A stretch of DNA of 64,000 nucleotides from Flavobacteriales bacterium. Lineage in GTDB: Bacteria; Bacteroidota; Bacteroidia; Flavobacteriales_F; PHOS-HE28. Positions 18,116 to 27,960 of this stretch are shown in pieces (position 1 is the stretch's first letter; each line of letters begins with the position of its first letter). Made by a program: the position numbers and the translations under genes. Where the stretch lies: positions 1 through 64,000 of the forward strand of contig JADKCV010000017.1 of assembly GCA_016718655.1 (NCBI GenBank), read 5' to 3'. The notes beneath the pieces were generated by a model. It saw nothing but the letters and a program-made list of their open reading frames with translations, did not search any database and was not told the DNA's origin.

Positions 18116-18888
18116 TCCACCGACATGCTTTGGACGGCGTTCTCGGAAAGTTTGATGGCCAGTGGAAGGTTGTTACCATGTGCGGCGTTCTCGGTCGCCA
18201 GATCGATGTTGCCGGTGGGAGAATGGAAGAAGCGGTCAACCGCCACCTTCACGATCACTTCCGTTGTGGTTCCGGCGATGATCCGGATACCTTCAGAAGG
18301 AACGAACTCCATCGGGAGGTAACACGGCTCCATGCCCGGGTGAAGTGCATAGGACGCGATCAGCGGTGCAGTGCTTTGTGGGTCCAGGTCATAACGCCCT
18401 TCGATCATCAGGAATCGATAACCGGTCGCCCACGTCCAGTAGGTGCCATTGTTCACGCTCAGTGGATGGGATGCCGCGTAGGACGCAGGGTTAGCGGCAT
18501 TGAGTGACGCAGGAACACCCAATCTTGCGCGGAAGCCCGAGTACATCCCCGAATCAGCGACCAGATCAACGGACACCGGCCCGTTGCCCAGGTTGAAGTA
18601 AACGACATCACGCAAGGCCCACTCATAGGGCTCGTTGAACAATCGGACCTCACCCCAGTACATCTTGAGCAATTCGACGTTCACACGCTGGTCCACATAG
18701 TTGCGGTATTCGGTGTACAGGGCCAAGGGTTGACCCTCCCATTCAGGAACCAGCTTCAACCGCAACGTACCATTGGGCACGGGTATGGGTTCGGGCATGG
18801 GTATCGGGTCAGGCATGGCCACATCCTTTCGGCAGGCGCCCAAGCCCAAAAGCATCACACCCATCCACAGGAGTTCTCGGCTGTTCAT
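18112..18888 (-). CDS. MbnP-type copper-binding lipoprotein
   Basis: From ATG 18888 the product is 258 residues with lipobox LGLGAC (Cys19) and a proline-rich linker. The body shows the MbnP-family pattern: a strand with YTEYRNYVDQRVNVELLKMY, a 'lGvPASLNAANPASYA..HPLS' segment and the tryptophan-rich motif YWTWATGYRFLMIEGRYD, followed by histidine-containing strands. MbnP proteins bind copper in the periplasm, and at least one member needs conversion of a tryptophan to kynurenine by its di-heme partner. Two such di-heme genes follow directly. Upstream in-frame ATG and TTG codons (18897, 18912) would add up to 8 residues. The assignment rests on motif and neighbourhood; the exact kynurenine site is not determined here. 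Confidence 0.75.
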   Translation of the reverse strand: MNSRELLWMGVMLLGLGACRKDVAMPDPIPMPEPIPVPNGTLRLKLVPEWEGQPLALYTEYRNYVDQRVNVELLKMYWGEVRLFNEPYEWALRDVVYFNLGNGPVSVDLVADSGMYSGFRARLGVPASLNAANPASYAASHPLSVNNGTYWTWATGYRFLMIEGRYDLDPQSTAPLIASYALHPGMEPCYLPMEFVPSEGIRIIAGTTTEVIVKVAVDRFFHSPTGNIDLATENAAHGNNLPLAIKLSENAVQSMSVE

Positions 18889-18934
18889 GCGGACCATCGG
18901 ATCATCGATCAAGAATTCGGACTGATAACGTTCT

Positions 18935-18965
18935 CAAAGGTATGCTTGTGCGGGGGCGAGGTAAA
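18935..18965 (-). promoter_or_regulatory. Promoter candidate for the MbnP/di-heme operon
   Basis: On the minus strand TACCTTTG (18942-18935) is a perfect TAnnTTTG -7 element, and TTTA (18965-18962) lies 19 nt upstream at the place of the -33 element. The first downstream start codon of the operon is about 40 nt away. Confidence 0.5.
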
Positions 18966-19017
18966 GTGACCGTGCTCACCCCAGGACCGCCGTTCCCTGG
19001 CCCGTACCTTGGCAGCG

Positions 19018-22000
19018 ATGTTCCAAGTGCTCCACAGTTCGGCAGGCGCAGGCAAGACGCACGCGTTGGTGAAGCACTACCTGACCTTGTGCCTGACCAC
19101 GTCGGACCCCGGTTCCTACCGCCAGATCCTGGCGCTCACCTTCACCAACAAGGCCGCGAGCGAAATGAAGGAACGCGTGGTCGGCTACTTGCGCAAGATC
19201 GCCAGGGGCCAAGTGAAGGAGGGTGCCATAGCCGATGTGGTGGACCACCTTGAACGACGCACCGGTCTTGGCACTGAAGCGCTCTCACACCGCGCCGACG
19301 TACTGCTCCGCCACATGCTGCATCACTGGAGCGAGGTGGCCATCAGCACCATCGACGCCTTCACGCGCCGTGTCGTGCAACCGTTCTCCCGGGACCTTCA
19401 ATTGGACCATGACCTACGTATGACCACGGAGCAGGACCACTACCTGAGTGCCGCCGTGGACAGACTTGTCGCAGAAGCGGGAGTGGATCCAAAGGTCACC
19501 ACGATACTCACGGAGGCCTGCCTACAGCTGCTGCATCAGGAACAACGCTGGGACCCTGAACTGCCTTTGCGCGCGCTGAGCGGTGAACTCCTGAAGGAGA
19601 ACTCCATCGGCCCACTTTCCAGGATCGCAACGCTGGACGCGACCGCGATCCAAGCGATCGGTCAACGACTACGCCAGCAGGAACGTGAATTCCGCGAACA
19701 AGCAAGAGCTCTTGGCCAGGAGGCGCTGCAACTCCTCTCCGACGCCGGTATCACCGCGGAGGAAATGAGCTATGGCGACAAGGGCATCCACAGTACCTTC
19801 AACAAGCTCGCCAACTTCGGGACGAAATGGGTATCGCCTGGAACGAATGCGCGCAAACCGCTGGCGACCGGTAAATGGCATTCCGGGAAAGCGGACGCCT
19901 CGACCGTTGCAGCACTGAACGCGTTGGCACCCCGTCTCCAGCAGCTCTTCGAACAAGCGGAAGAACTCATGCAGAACGGATACGGTCCGTTCTTGATCCG
20001 TCAAGCTGTCATGCGGGACCTACCCGCCACCTACGCGCTGCATGCGCTGGAGCAACACTTGGCCCAGTTGAAAAAGGAGGATGGCGTGGCCTTTTTCAGT
20101 GACCTCACACGGAAGGTGGCGGAGGTCGTGGCCTCGGAACCGGTCCCGTTCATCCATGAGCGGCTTGGTGAACGTTACCAGCATTATCTGATCGACGAGT
20201 TCCAAGACACCTCCCTGCTCCAATGGACCTGCCTCCTACCACTGATCGACAATGCCCTGTCCAGTGGCGGAAGCGCCCTGCTCGTAGGAGATGCCAAACA
20301 GGCCATCTACCGCTGGCGTAATGGCGAGGTCAGGCTATTCGTGGAATTGCCCAAACTCTTCGGGAACACTGGAACGGCGCTGGAACGGGAACGCGAACTG
20401 ACGCTGCAACGGTCCTATCGTGGGATCGATCCCCTTCGATACAATCGCCGATCGTCCCCCGTCATCATCGCCTTCAACAACACCTTGTTCGGCGCACTTG
20501 CCGCTGGTCTACCCGAACAGCTACAAGCCGTGTATTCCAGCCACGCACGGATCATGTCGGTACCGGTCCAGGTCTTGTGCGGATCGAGGTGATAACGGAT
20601 AGTGCCCCGGGTGAGGACCGTTGGGCCCCGCTCTTGACCAGCCTTGTCCTTGCCATCGACCAGTCCCTCGCGGACGGCTGTTCCCCGGGTGACATCGCTG
20701 TGTTGGTGCGATCAGGTAGCATGGGCGCCCGCGTGGCACGCCACCTCTTGTCCCTCGGCCACTCCGTTGTATCACCCGATGGGCTGAGGCTTGCAGGGGA
20801 CCCCTTAGTGGAACTGCTCATCGACGTATTGCGCGCTGTTCACCTCGGCGATGCCGCTGCAGCAGCGCGTGTGATGCAATACAGGGCCCGCTTATCATGC
20901 ACGTTGGACCAGGACGAGGTGGACCCTTTCGCCCAAGCCGCCAGCCTACCTGACCCCCATGCCGAATTGATGGCCGAACTGGCACGGTTGGAACTGGTGT
21001 CCGTAAGGACCACCATACCGGACTTGCTCCTGAGGCTTTGTCATTGGCTTCATGTTCGACCTGCCGAGGAGGCCGCGATCGTAGCCTTGCTCGACGAGGC
21101 CCATTCCTGGGGTCGGTTGAATGGTCCGCGTGTTGGCGAGTTCATCGCCCACTGGGACACGAGCGGCAACAGGCGTTCGGTCTCACCACCCGAAGATGGT
21201 CACGCCATACAAGTGATGACGATACACAAGGCCAAGGGGCTGGAATTCCCGGTGGTGATCGTTGCGGACGCGACCATGCACTCCCGAGGTTCACGCACCG
21301 AGAGTCTTTGGGTGGACCCCCGACCAGCCGTCCCTGATCTTCAAGCGGCCTTGATCAGGGAAAGCAAGGCGCTTGTGGAGTCCGGTGTGCCTGAACTGGT
21401 GGAGGAACAGGACTTGCGTCAACTCGACGACCTGAACCTGCTGTACGTGGCATTCACACGTCCCGCCCAACGCCTGTATGCGTTCCTATACGAGGATGCC
21501 ACCGATCACGTGTCCAAGGGACTCCTTCAATTCATCGTTGAACATGGGAAGGACGGGATCCTCGTACAGGGTGAGCGTTCCACACTGATCACACACCAAA
21601 CCGGCAATGGAGCACAGGTCCTCCGTGATGTATCCACTCCAAGTGGACCGATCGCGTTGGAAATGCACTTTGAACGACCTTCCGGCTGGACACCGGAGGG
21701 TGAGTTGGATCGGGCGATGCAACTGGGCAGGACCTTCCATGCCGTACTGGCACATATCCGCACCTCGGATGACGTGGATACCGCGTTGGACCGGGCCGGT
21801 AAAGAAGGGGACCTTGTACCCGAGGATCGGGACGCGGTGCGAACGGCATTGCTGAACATGGTGCGCGAAGCTGCGCTGGCTCCTTGGTTCAGCAGCTCGG
21901 CCGAAGTGCGCACCGAATCCACCATCATCGATGCGGCGGGCAGGGCTTGGCGGCCGGACCGGGTGGTCATTGAAAAGGGCGTCGTTCGAATACTCGACCT

Positions 22001-22139
22001 GAAGACAGGCGTTCCAAAGGCCGAACATCATGACCAGGTGGCCGGCTACATGGCCTTGCTTGGACAAATGGGCCACCCGAACGTGGAGGGTGCCTTGTTC
22101 TATCTGACCACATCACGGCTCGAACTCGTCAACCCATGA
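19018..22139 (+). CDS. UvrD/AddA-like helicase-nuclease, split by one frameshift
   Basis: About 1040 residues when joined. The N-terminal part has Walker A SSAGAGKTHALV, LALTFTNKAASEMKERV, the DExx-type box LIDEFQDTS and LVGDAKQAIYRWRNGE. The second part has VMTIHKAKGLEFPVVIV and LLYVAFTRPAQRLY, then a PD-(D/E)XK nuclease motif ILDLKTGVPK. These are the parts of an AddA/RecB-type double-strand-break resection enzyme. The first frame ends at 20592 and the second is open from 20577; adding one G to GG at 20549-20550 reads SSHARDHVGTGPGLVRIEVI continuously. ATG 19018 is chosen over a TTG three codons upstream. The likely partner, an AddB-like nuclease, is encoded at 25088. Confidence 0.85.
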
Positions 22140-22600
22140 ACATCCAATGGACCCGCGCCCGTTTGGCGATGCTCACTCCTGAACAGGTGCATGATCTGTT
22201 CAAACTACGTGTTGACGTATTCGTAGTGGAGCAGGCTTGTGCCTATGCGGAATTGGATGGCCTTGACAAGGAAGCGATGCATGTGCTCGGGCATGTGGAT
22301 GACGGCTCGCTCATCGCATATTGCAGGATCCTCCCACCCGGATCCGATGGCTACCCGCACATTGGTCGTGTTGTGGTGCGCCAGGACGTTCGAGGGAATC
22401 AGGTATCACGGCTGCTCATGTCACAGGCACTTGAGGTGGTGAAGGACCTCCATGGTGACGATCGATCAGCGGTCGCGGCCCAATCCCACTTGGAGCACTT
22501 CTATGCCAGCTTCGGATATGAGCGGACAGGGCCGGACTACGATTGGGATGGGATCCCGCATGTCGACATGGTGCTGCGCGGCCGTGCGCGGTTAGCGTAA
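22136..22600 (+). CDS. ElaA-like GNAT N-acetyltransferase
   Basis: The 154-residue protein matches the ElaA subgroup of GNAT enzymes: it opens with LTPEQVHDLFKLRVDVFVVEQACAYAELDGLD, has AYCRILPPG and the acetyl-CoA loop region IGRVVVRQDVRGNQVSRLLM, and ends with HLEHFYASFGYERTGPDYDWDGIPHVDM. The family transfers an acetyl group to an unknown amine substrate. The start overlaps the helicase stop (ATGA), so the two are coupled in translation. Its 3' end overlaps the convergent PKD gene by 9 nt. Confidence 0.85.
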   Translation: MNIQWTRARLAMLTPEQVHDLFKLRVDVFVVEQACAYAELDGLDKEAMHVLGHVDDGSLIAYCRILPPGSDGYPHIGRVVVRQDVRGNQVSRLLMSQALEVVKDLHGDDRSAVAAQSHLEHFYASFGYERTGPDYDWDGIPHVDMVLRGRARLA

Positions 22601-24721
22601 CAAGGTGAAATGTCCCCGATATTCCTTGTGGAAGGCTCCGAACTCCGCCAATCGGATCACATAATTGTACATGCCTTCACCCTCACCCGATCCGCTCCAT
22701 TCCTCATGGGGGTTGGTCGTTCGGAACACTTCCTTACCCCACCGATCCATCACGACCAGGTCGTATAGACGAGCCCCGCGAACGGAAGGCGCCCAGGTGT
22801 CGTTGACCCCATCACCATCCGGGGTGAACGCGTTGGGCACGTAGATCAAGTGATCACTTACCGTGACGATACGAGATGTTGAATCCATGCACCCGAACTG
22901 TGAAACGACGGTCTGCGTGATCGTCCGTCGACCTCCGTCCGTGAACTCGTGACCGAACGAGCGCTCATCGATCGTGATGCCTTCCACGATATAGCTCCAT
23001 TCCACGGCATCCTGTGCATGGTCCTCAACGACCACCTCCGGATCCAACAGGCTCACTTCCAACGGCGATATCGTGAACGCGGCAATGGGGTTGGGGTGTA
23101 TGCGAACCTGGGACCCAAGCGATCGCTCTGCTATGCAACCGCTGTCCGTGCGAATGGTGAGCGTGATCGAATAGCCCCCTGGTCCTGAATAAAGGTGTTG
23201 GAACGTGCTATCCGTATACACGTTACCGTCCCCGACATCCCAGCTATAGCTCAGAGGGGTGGTCGCTGTCGAAGTACTCGAGAACGAGATCGCGCCGTTC
23301 AAACAGACTTCCGGGTCGTTGAATAGCCCGATCTCCGGCGGAGGCATTACGACCACGGAATCGACATAGGTGTCCGCGCACGCTCCCGATATGCCGGATA
23401 GGGTGACGGGGTACACGCCCACCTGACTGTACACCAAGGTGTATTGTTGGCCAGTGCCTACCCCCGGCGTTCCGAATGGAGCACCCTCCCAGGTGAAATC
23501 GGCATCGGGCCCGAATACGCCGGAAACAGCGAGTACCGCAGGCTCTCCTGGACAACGTATGGGCGGGCGCTCGAAGAAGATGTCCATCGGAGCTTGCATA
23601 TCATAGACCTGATAGCTGGTGTCCGCGCAGGACTCACCCGGATTGGCGATGAGTCGCACCGTATAAATGCCTGGCTGTGCATAGGTCCAAACCGGTTCCT
23701 GAGCACTCGATGTGTCTTCCAATGTGCCTGCATCACCGAAATCCCAGGACCAGAACGAGGCATTCTCGCTCTCATTGAGGAAGGCTTGCATGAGTCCGGC
23801 ACACAGGTCAGCCTCACCTTGTTCCGCGACCACTGCTGTTACCGCAACATCACAGACAACCACCTTGAAAAGGAAATCCCCCCGTGTCTCCCCAACCACC
23901 ACGCCATCTCGCAACTCCGTCACACAGATCCCGACCGTGAACACGCCTTGGAGCGTCGGGGTGATCTGCAATTGCCCGGTGTTCGGGTCGATGGACATGG
24001 GAGGGTCCGAATCCACCGGTTGGGCTGCTGAATACCCTGCGGCATAGGTGACCTGGGTATAAGGCGGCGCACTTGGAAAAGGCGCAGGATCCGTCGCGGT
24101 GCCACCGATGAATGGCGCACAAAGACCATAGACAAGCTGGTCGCCATCCGGGTCGGTAGCTGAAAAGTCGATGGTGGTCGGCTGGTCCAGGCACAACGCG
24201 ATCGCTGGAAGATCACCGAAGCGCGGAGAGCTGTTGGTGGAAAGGGGTGGTCCAGGGATACTGGCTGTACAGGTCAGACCTTGCTGTCCGTTCAAGTTCA
24301 CCATGGCAGGCGTGCGGCAACACCGTTGATAGCTGATCGTATACCCACCAGCAATTGGAGGTAGGGTGAACACATGTTCGTAAACCGCGGTCCTCACACA
24401 CACCGTGGGTGGTGCGGTCAAACACGGGTCGTTGAGTTCCACCGGGACCGGGTCCTCGCCCGAATACGCTACATCGGTCGACGTCACCTGCTGACCTGCA
24501 GCATTGTATACGGCCAGTTGAGCCGCAGCGTCAAAGCCCGTGTTGTTCGCGTTGTCAGGGCCACAATCCCGGTATAACACGAGTGTCACCCGGTATTGGT
24601 TACCGCCCAGGTGATCATAATACATGTTCCCACCGATGATGTGGGTAGCCATCACCTGAGTACTGATGATCGATAGGAACAACGCGAACAGGAACGCATG
24701 CCGGAAAGATGACCGTAATAT
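22592..24721 (-). CDS. PKD/gliding-motility-type T9SS surface protein, unusual start
   Basis: About 700 residues: an N-terminal region beginning ATHIIGGNMYYDHLGGNQY with RCCRTPAM, common in Bacteroidota gliding-type proteins; a cadherin-like segment (SATDPDGDQLVYGL); PKD-like repeats (WSWDFGDAGTLEDT, YSWDVGDGNVYTD); and a type B sorting domain (YVPNAFTPDGDGVNDTW ... VVMDRWGKEVFRT ... YRGHFTLLR). The only standard starts give a truncated signal peptide (TTG at 24682). Reading upstream in frame gives LRSSFRHAFLFALFLSIIS, a complete signal sequence, back to a stop at 24728-24730, with ATA at 24721-24719 as the first codon resembling a start. Either a rare start or a sequence error is involved. 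No PorP/SprF partner adjoins this gene. Confidence 0.8.
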   Translation of the reverse strand: MLRSSFRHAFLFALFLSIISTQVMATHIIGGNMYYDHLGGNQYRVTLVLYRDCGPDNANNTGFDAAAQLAVYNAAGQQVTSTDVAYSGEDPVPVELNDPCLTAPPTVCVRTAVYEHVFTLPPIAGGYTISYQRCCRTPAMVNLNGQQGLTCTASIPGPPLSTNSSPRFGDLPAIALCLDQPTTIDFSATDPDGDQLVYGLCAPFIGGTATDPAPFPSAPPYTQVTYAAGYSAAQPVDSDPPMSIDPNTGQLQITPTLQGVFTVGICVTELRDGVVVGETRGDFLFKVVVCDVAVTAVVAEQGEADLCAGLMQAFLNESENASFWSWDFGDAGTLEDTSSAQEPVWTYAQPGIYTVRLIANPGESCADTSYQVYDMQAPMDIFFERPPIRCPGEPAVLAVSGVFGPDADFTWEGAPFGTPGVGTGQQYTLVYSQVGVYPVTLSGISGACADTYVDSVVVMPPPEIGLFNDPEVCLNGAISFSSTSTATTPLSYSWDVGDGNVYTDSTFQHLYSGPGGYSITLTIRTDSGCIAERSLGSQVRIHPNPIAAFTISPLEVSLLDPEVVVEDHAQDAVEWSYIVEGITIDERSFGHEFTDGGRRTITQTVVSQFGCMDSTSRIVTVSDHLIYVPNAFTPDGDGVNDTWAPSVRGARLYDLVVMDRWGKEVFRTTNPHEEWSGSGEGEGMYNYVIRLAEFGAFHKEYRGHFTLLR

Positions 24722-24816
24722 AGTGCCTTAGGTTGCCCGTTGTTCATTCAACCCACTTCCATACCCAGGACGGACCATCATCACTCGATCGAACAAGATG
24801 TCCCGGATGTCACCGA

Positions 24817-25089
24817 TCAACCCATACGGTCTTCGATAGCCTGCCACTCCTCGGCGGAGCATACACGGTACGTTTCGCCTGATGCACGGAGCATGTCCGC
24901 GATACGTAGTTGCTCAGGATACACCTTGGCTTCCACGTCGTGACGCACCCACCGTCGTCCTACCTGCTGCAGTTCCACGAACGCTTTTGGTGAACGTATC
25001 CGGTAGAAGTGCCGTTCGTCGATCATACATCGGTATTGCGGCCACTCCCAGCCAACTTCCGACAGACTATCTTCCACCCGGTTCAACAT
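24817..25089 (-). CDS. Conserved small hypothetical protein (90 aa)
   Basis: The protein contains MIDERHFYRIRSPKAFVELQ, WVRHDVEAKVYPEQLRIADML and a C-terminal VCSAEEWQAIEDRMG; it is soluble, charged and has no recognisable domain. The ATG at 25089 is preceded on its strand by AAGGAAA about 7 nt away, a rare ribosome-binding-like site here. An alternative start at 25026 would give 69 residues starting MIDERHFY. The start codon shares bases with the divergent AddB-like gene (CATG at 25087-25090). Function unknown. Confidence 0.6.
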   Translation of the reverse strand: MLNRVEDSLSEVGWEWPQYRCMIDERHFYRIRSPKAFVELQQVGRRWVRHDVEAKVYPEQLRIADMLRASGETYRVCSAEEWQAIEDRMG

Positions 25090-27805
25090 GAGCGCTTTCC
25101 TTGAACGTACCGCTGAAGCCATGGTCGCCGAGCATGGCAAGGACTTGGGCCGTTTGGCCGTGATCCTTCCAGGACAACGCGCAGGAGCGGTCTTGCGAAA
25201 GTACTTGGCCAAGCGCATCGGCGAGGCCTTCTGGAGCCCGGAATGGCTCGACATGGGAACATTCATGGAGCGCATCGCGCACGTTCGTCAAGGAAAGCGA
25301 TCGGACCTGCTGCTGATGATGTATCGCGCTCATCGAACATTGGCGGGCGAACGGGCAGAACCCTTGGATGCCTTTCTGCAGTGGGCCCCTGTCGTGCTCC
25401 GCGATATGAGCGATGTGGACATGCATCTGGTGGACCTGGATGACCTGTACCGGGACCTGCGCGAAATGGAGATCCTCGACTCGTGGAGCACGGAACTCGG
25501 TGAACAACTGAGCGCTGGTCAACAGCGTCTGCTGGGGCACTGGCAGGATACCGGTCGGTTGCATCGACTGATGCACACATTGATGGAGGAGCGGGCCTTG
25601 GGCTCCAGCGGTTGGGTGGCCCGTCAAGCAGCCCTTCACGTGGCGGGAACCGAATTGCCTTGGGAGACCGTTTGGTGTGTCGGTGCCAATGCACTGGAGC
25701 CAGCAACCACCGTGGTGCTTCGGCAGATACGGTCCATGGGGCGTCTACAGGTGGCCTGGGATGCGGACCACTACTACCTGGATGACCCTGACCAGGAGGC
25801 CGGTCGTTTCTTGCGCCGCTCCATCGGATCATTGGGCCAGGGTTGTATTCCTCCGACCAATGACCTTCTGGAACGTCCTCGTTCCATACGCTCGGTGATC
25901 GTGCCCGAGCGATTCGCTCAAGCACAATTCGCTGCACAGATCCTGCAGGAGATGGACCCTGATCAACGGGGAGATACCACCGTGGTACTCGCTGATGAAG
26001 AACTTCTCATGCCCTTGTTGTCCGTCATGCCAGGTGATAGCGGTCCGATCAACATCACTGCTGGCATCCCGTTATCCCGGCTACCCGTGCATGGGCTGGT
26101 GGAGAATTTCCTCGATCTGCACGCGGCATTCCATGGTAGTGGACATTTGGAATTGAACGGTCTGCTCGGTTTCCTCTCCCATCCGTTCCTCGCAGCTCTT
26201 ACCCAAGGTACTGCTTGCTTCAATCAGCTAACTCGATCGGAACGCCGATCGATGCCCAAGGATGAGGTCATCGGTGTGCTGGCAAGCGAGAATGCCATGG
26301 CGATGGTAGCCTTGATACGCGATCTGGAACATCCTCAACTCCATGCGGCCTTGATGGCGTTGTTCGGTCATCTTGCAGAGGGCATTGTCCAAGATGCCCT
26401 GGCCTTGGAACAGATCTATCGTGCAGCAGCCATCCATGAGCAGCTATACGCGTCGCTGAGCCAGGAAGGGATCCTTTTCCCGGATCATACAACTGAACGA
26501 TCGGTATACCGACGTCTGGCGGGCGACGAAAGACTGGGCTACTTCGGGGACCCCGAACAAGGAGTCCAGGTCATGGGCTTCCTGGAGACCCGCGCATTGT
26601 CAAGGTCAAGGCTCATCGTGCTAGGTGCCAATGATGGCATTCTTCCGCAGGCATCGCAGCAACAGAGCTTCATTCCGTTCGACATCCGACGAGCATATGG
26701 ACTACCATTACGAGCAGACAGCGAGGCCATTTCAGCCTACCATACGTACCGGATGCTTCAAAGCGCGACCTCGTGCACGATGGTATCGGATGCAGGCGGC
26801 TCGGCCGATCCAGGCGAACCCTCCAGGTTCATCGCACAATGGGAGCATGAACTGGTACCGCGGTCCCGGACCAGTGTTGAACGGGTCCTACTTGCCTTGT
26901 CGTCCACCGAGCGCCCGCAGGCCAGGATAGCGATCCAACGGTCCAATGCCATACAACAACACGTGTTGAAGTGGGCCCAACGGGGCATCTCTCCCTCCGC
27001 GTTGGGAGTCTGGTTGCGCTGCCCGTTGGACCTGTATTTCAGCTATGTCCTGGGGATCAAAGCGCCCGAAGATCGCTCGGACAAACTAGGAAGTGATGTG
27101 CTTGGAAGCGCCGTACACGAGGTGTTCCAGTCGTTCACTGAACCCCATCTGAACAGTGCGCTCACCCCAGCCATCCTGCGTTCATGGGTCCCGGAGGTGC
27201 GCGACTCCTTGCTCCGGATCCTCACCAAGCAGACCCTGTATTCGGAGTTGGAGCAAGGTCATTCCCGGCTGCGTATCGACATGGCCACCAAGGCGGTCCA
27301 GGACCACTTGGAGCAGGAAGCGATCCGGTTGGAAGAACACCCGTCCCTCATACCTATCGCAGTGGAAACCCAGCTTTCCGCAGTACTACCGAACGGGGTA
27401 CGTTTGACCGGGCGATGCGACCGTATCGACCTGCGGAACGACATCGTACACATACTGGACCTGAAGACCGGATCGGTCCTGGACAACACATTGAAGGTAA
27501 AGGGATTGGAACGATCGTCCTTTGGCGAGGACCATGGATATGCCCTTCAACTGCTTGCCTATGCATGGGCCTACCTGACCATGTATCCGAATTGCACATC
27601 ACTGCGCACTGGAGTGATCCCTTTGCAGCGCGCTTCCCGGTCCGAGGGGATCCACCTCAGCATCCATGGCAATGACCTGATCTCACGTGCCCAGTATGCC
27701 GACCTCACGGCGTTGTTCGTGGACCTTACTAACGAATTGGTGCACAGCGACCTGCCATTCACCCATTCGCCCACGAGCATGTATTGTACGTGCTGCGTGG
27801 CATGA
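25088..27805 (+). CDS. AddB-like PD-(D/E)XK nuclease
   Basis: The 905-residue protein has an inactive helicase-like N-terminal two thirds (RLAVILPGQRAGAVLRKYLA; TTVVLADEELLMPLLSVMP; GVQVMGFLETRALSRSRLIVLGANDGILP) and a C-terminal nuclease domain with SPSALGVWLRCPLDLYFSYVLG, GSAVHEVFQ, and the active-site strands RLTGRCDRID and HILDLKTGSV. It ends with a short cysteine cluster MYCTCCVA. This architecture is that of the AddB family, which with AddA resects DNA ends for recombination. The AddA-like gene lies about 3 kb upstream on the same strand, separated by elaA and an opposite-strand surface-protein gene. Confidence 0.85.
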   Translation: MSAFLERTAEAMVAEHGKDLGRLAVILPGQRAGAVLRKYLAKRIGEAFWSPEWLDMGTFMERIAHVRQGKRSDLLLMMYRAHRTLAGERAEPLDAFLQWAPVVLRDMSDVDMHLVDLDDLYRDLREMEILDSWSTELGEQLSAGQQRLLGHWQDTGRLHRLMHTLMEERALGSSGWVARQAALHVAGTELPWETVWCVGANALEPATTVVLRQIRSMGRLQVAWDADHYYLDDPDQEAGRFLRRSIGSLGQGCIPPTNDLLERPRSIRSVIVPERFAQAQFAAQILQEMDPDQRGDTTVVLADEELLMPLLSVMPGDSGPINITAGIPLSRLPVHGLVENFLDLHAAFHGSGHLELNGLLGFLSHPFLAALTQGTACFNQLTRSERRSMPKDEVIGVLASENAMAMVALIRDLEHPQLHAALMALFGHLAEGIVQDALALEQIYRAAAIHEQLYASLSQEGILFPDHTTERSVYRRLAGDERLGYFGDPEQGVQVMGFLETRALSRSRLIVLGANDGILPQASQQQSFIPFDIRRAYGLPLRADSEAISAYHTYRMLQSATSCTMVSDAGGSADPGEPSRFIAQWEHELVPRSRTSVERVLLALSSTERPQARIAIQRSNAIQQHVLKWAQRGISPSALGVWLRCPLDLYFSYVLGIKAPEDRSDKLGSDVLGSAVHEVFQSFTEPHLNSALTPAILRSWVPEVRDSLLRILTKQTLYSELEQGHSRLRIDMATKAVQDHLEQEAIRLEEHPSLIPIAVETQLSAVLPNGVRLTGRCDRIDLRNDIVHILDLKTGSVLDNTLKVKGLERSSFGEDHGYALQLLAYAWAYLTMYPNCTSLRTGVIPLQRASRSEGIHLSIHGNDLISRAQYADLTALFVDLTNELVHSDLPFTHSPTSMYCTCCVA

Positions 27806-27917
27806 ACCTTGGGATGCTCGCCGCTACTTTCGGGATCGCACCACCCGGAGTTGAAGATACTTCATCCGCAGGGATGGTCGGTGAACGGGAGCGCATCACA
27901 AGCATCCTATCAACGCA

Positions 27918-27942
27918 GAAGGCCGCCCATAGGACGGCCTTC
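27918..27942. terminator. Hairpin between convergent genes
   Basis: An 8-bp stem GAAGGCCG / CGGCCTTC with a 9-nt loop lies in the 155-nt gap between the AddB-like gene and the T9SS gene on the other strand. There is no strong U-tract, so it may end transcription weakly in either direction. Confidence 0.5.
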
Positions 27943-27960
27943 CTGTAAGCGACCTCGCTA

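Noticed and set aside
15949..18912. The two di-heme proteins as simple cytochrome c peroxidases for H2O2 defence
   Set aside because: Not excluded, but the direct coupling to an MbnP-type lipoprotein makes a modification role more likely; recorded as the alternative.
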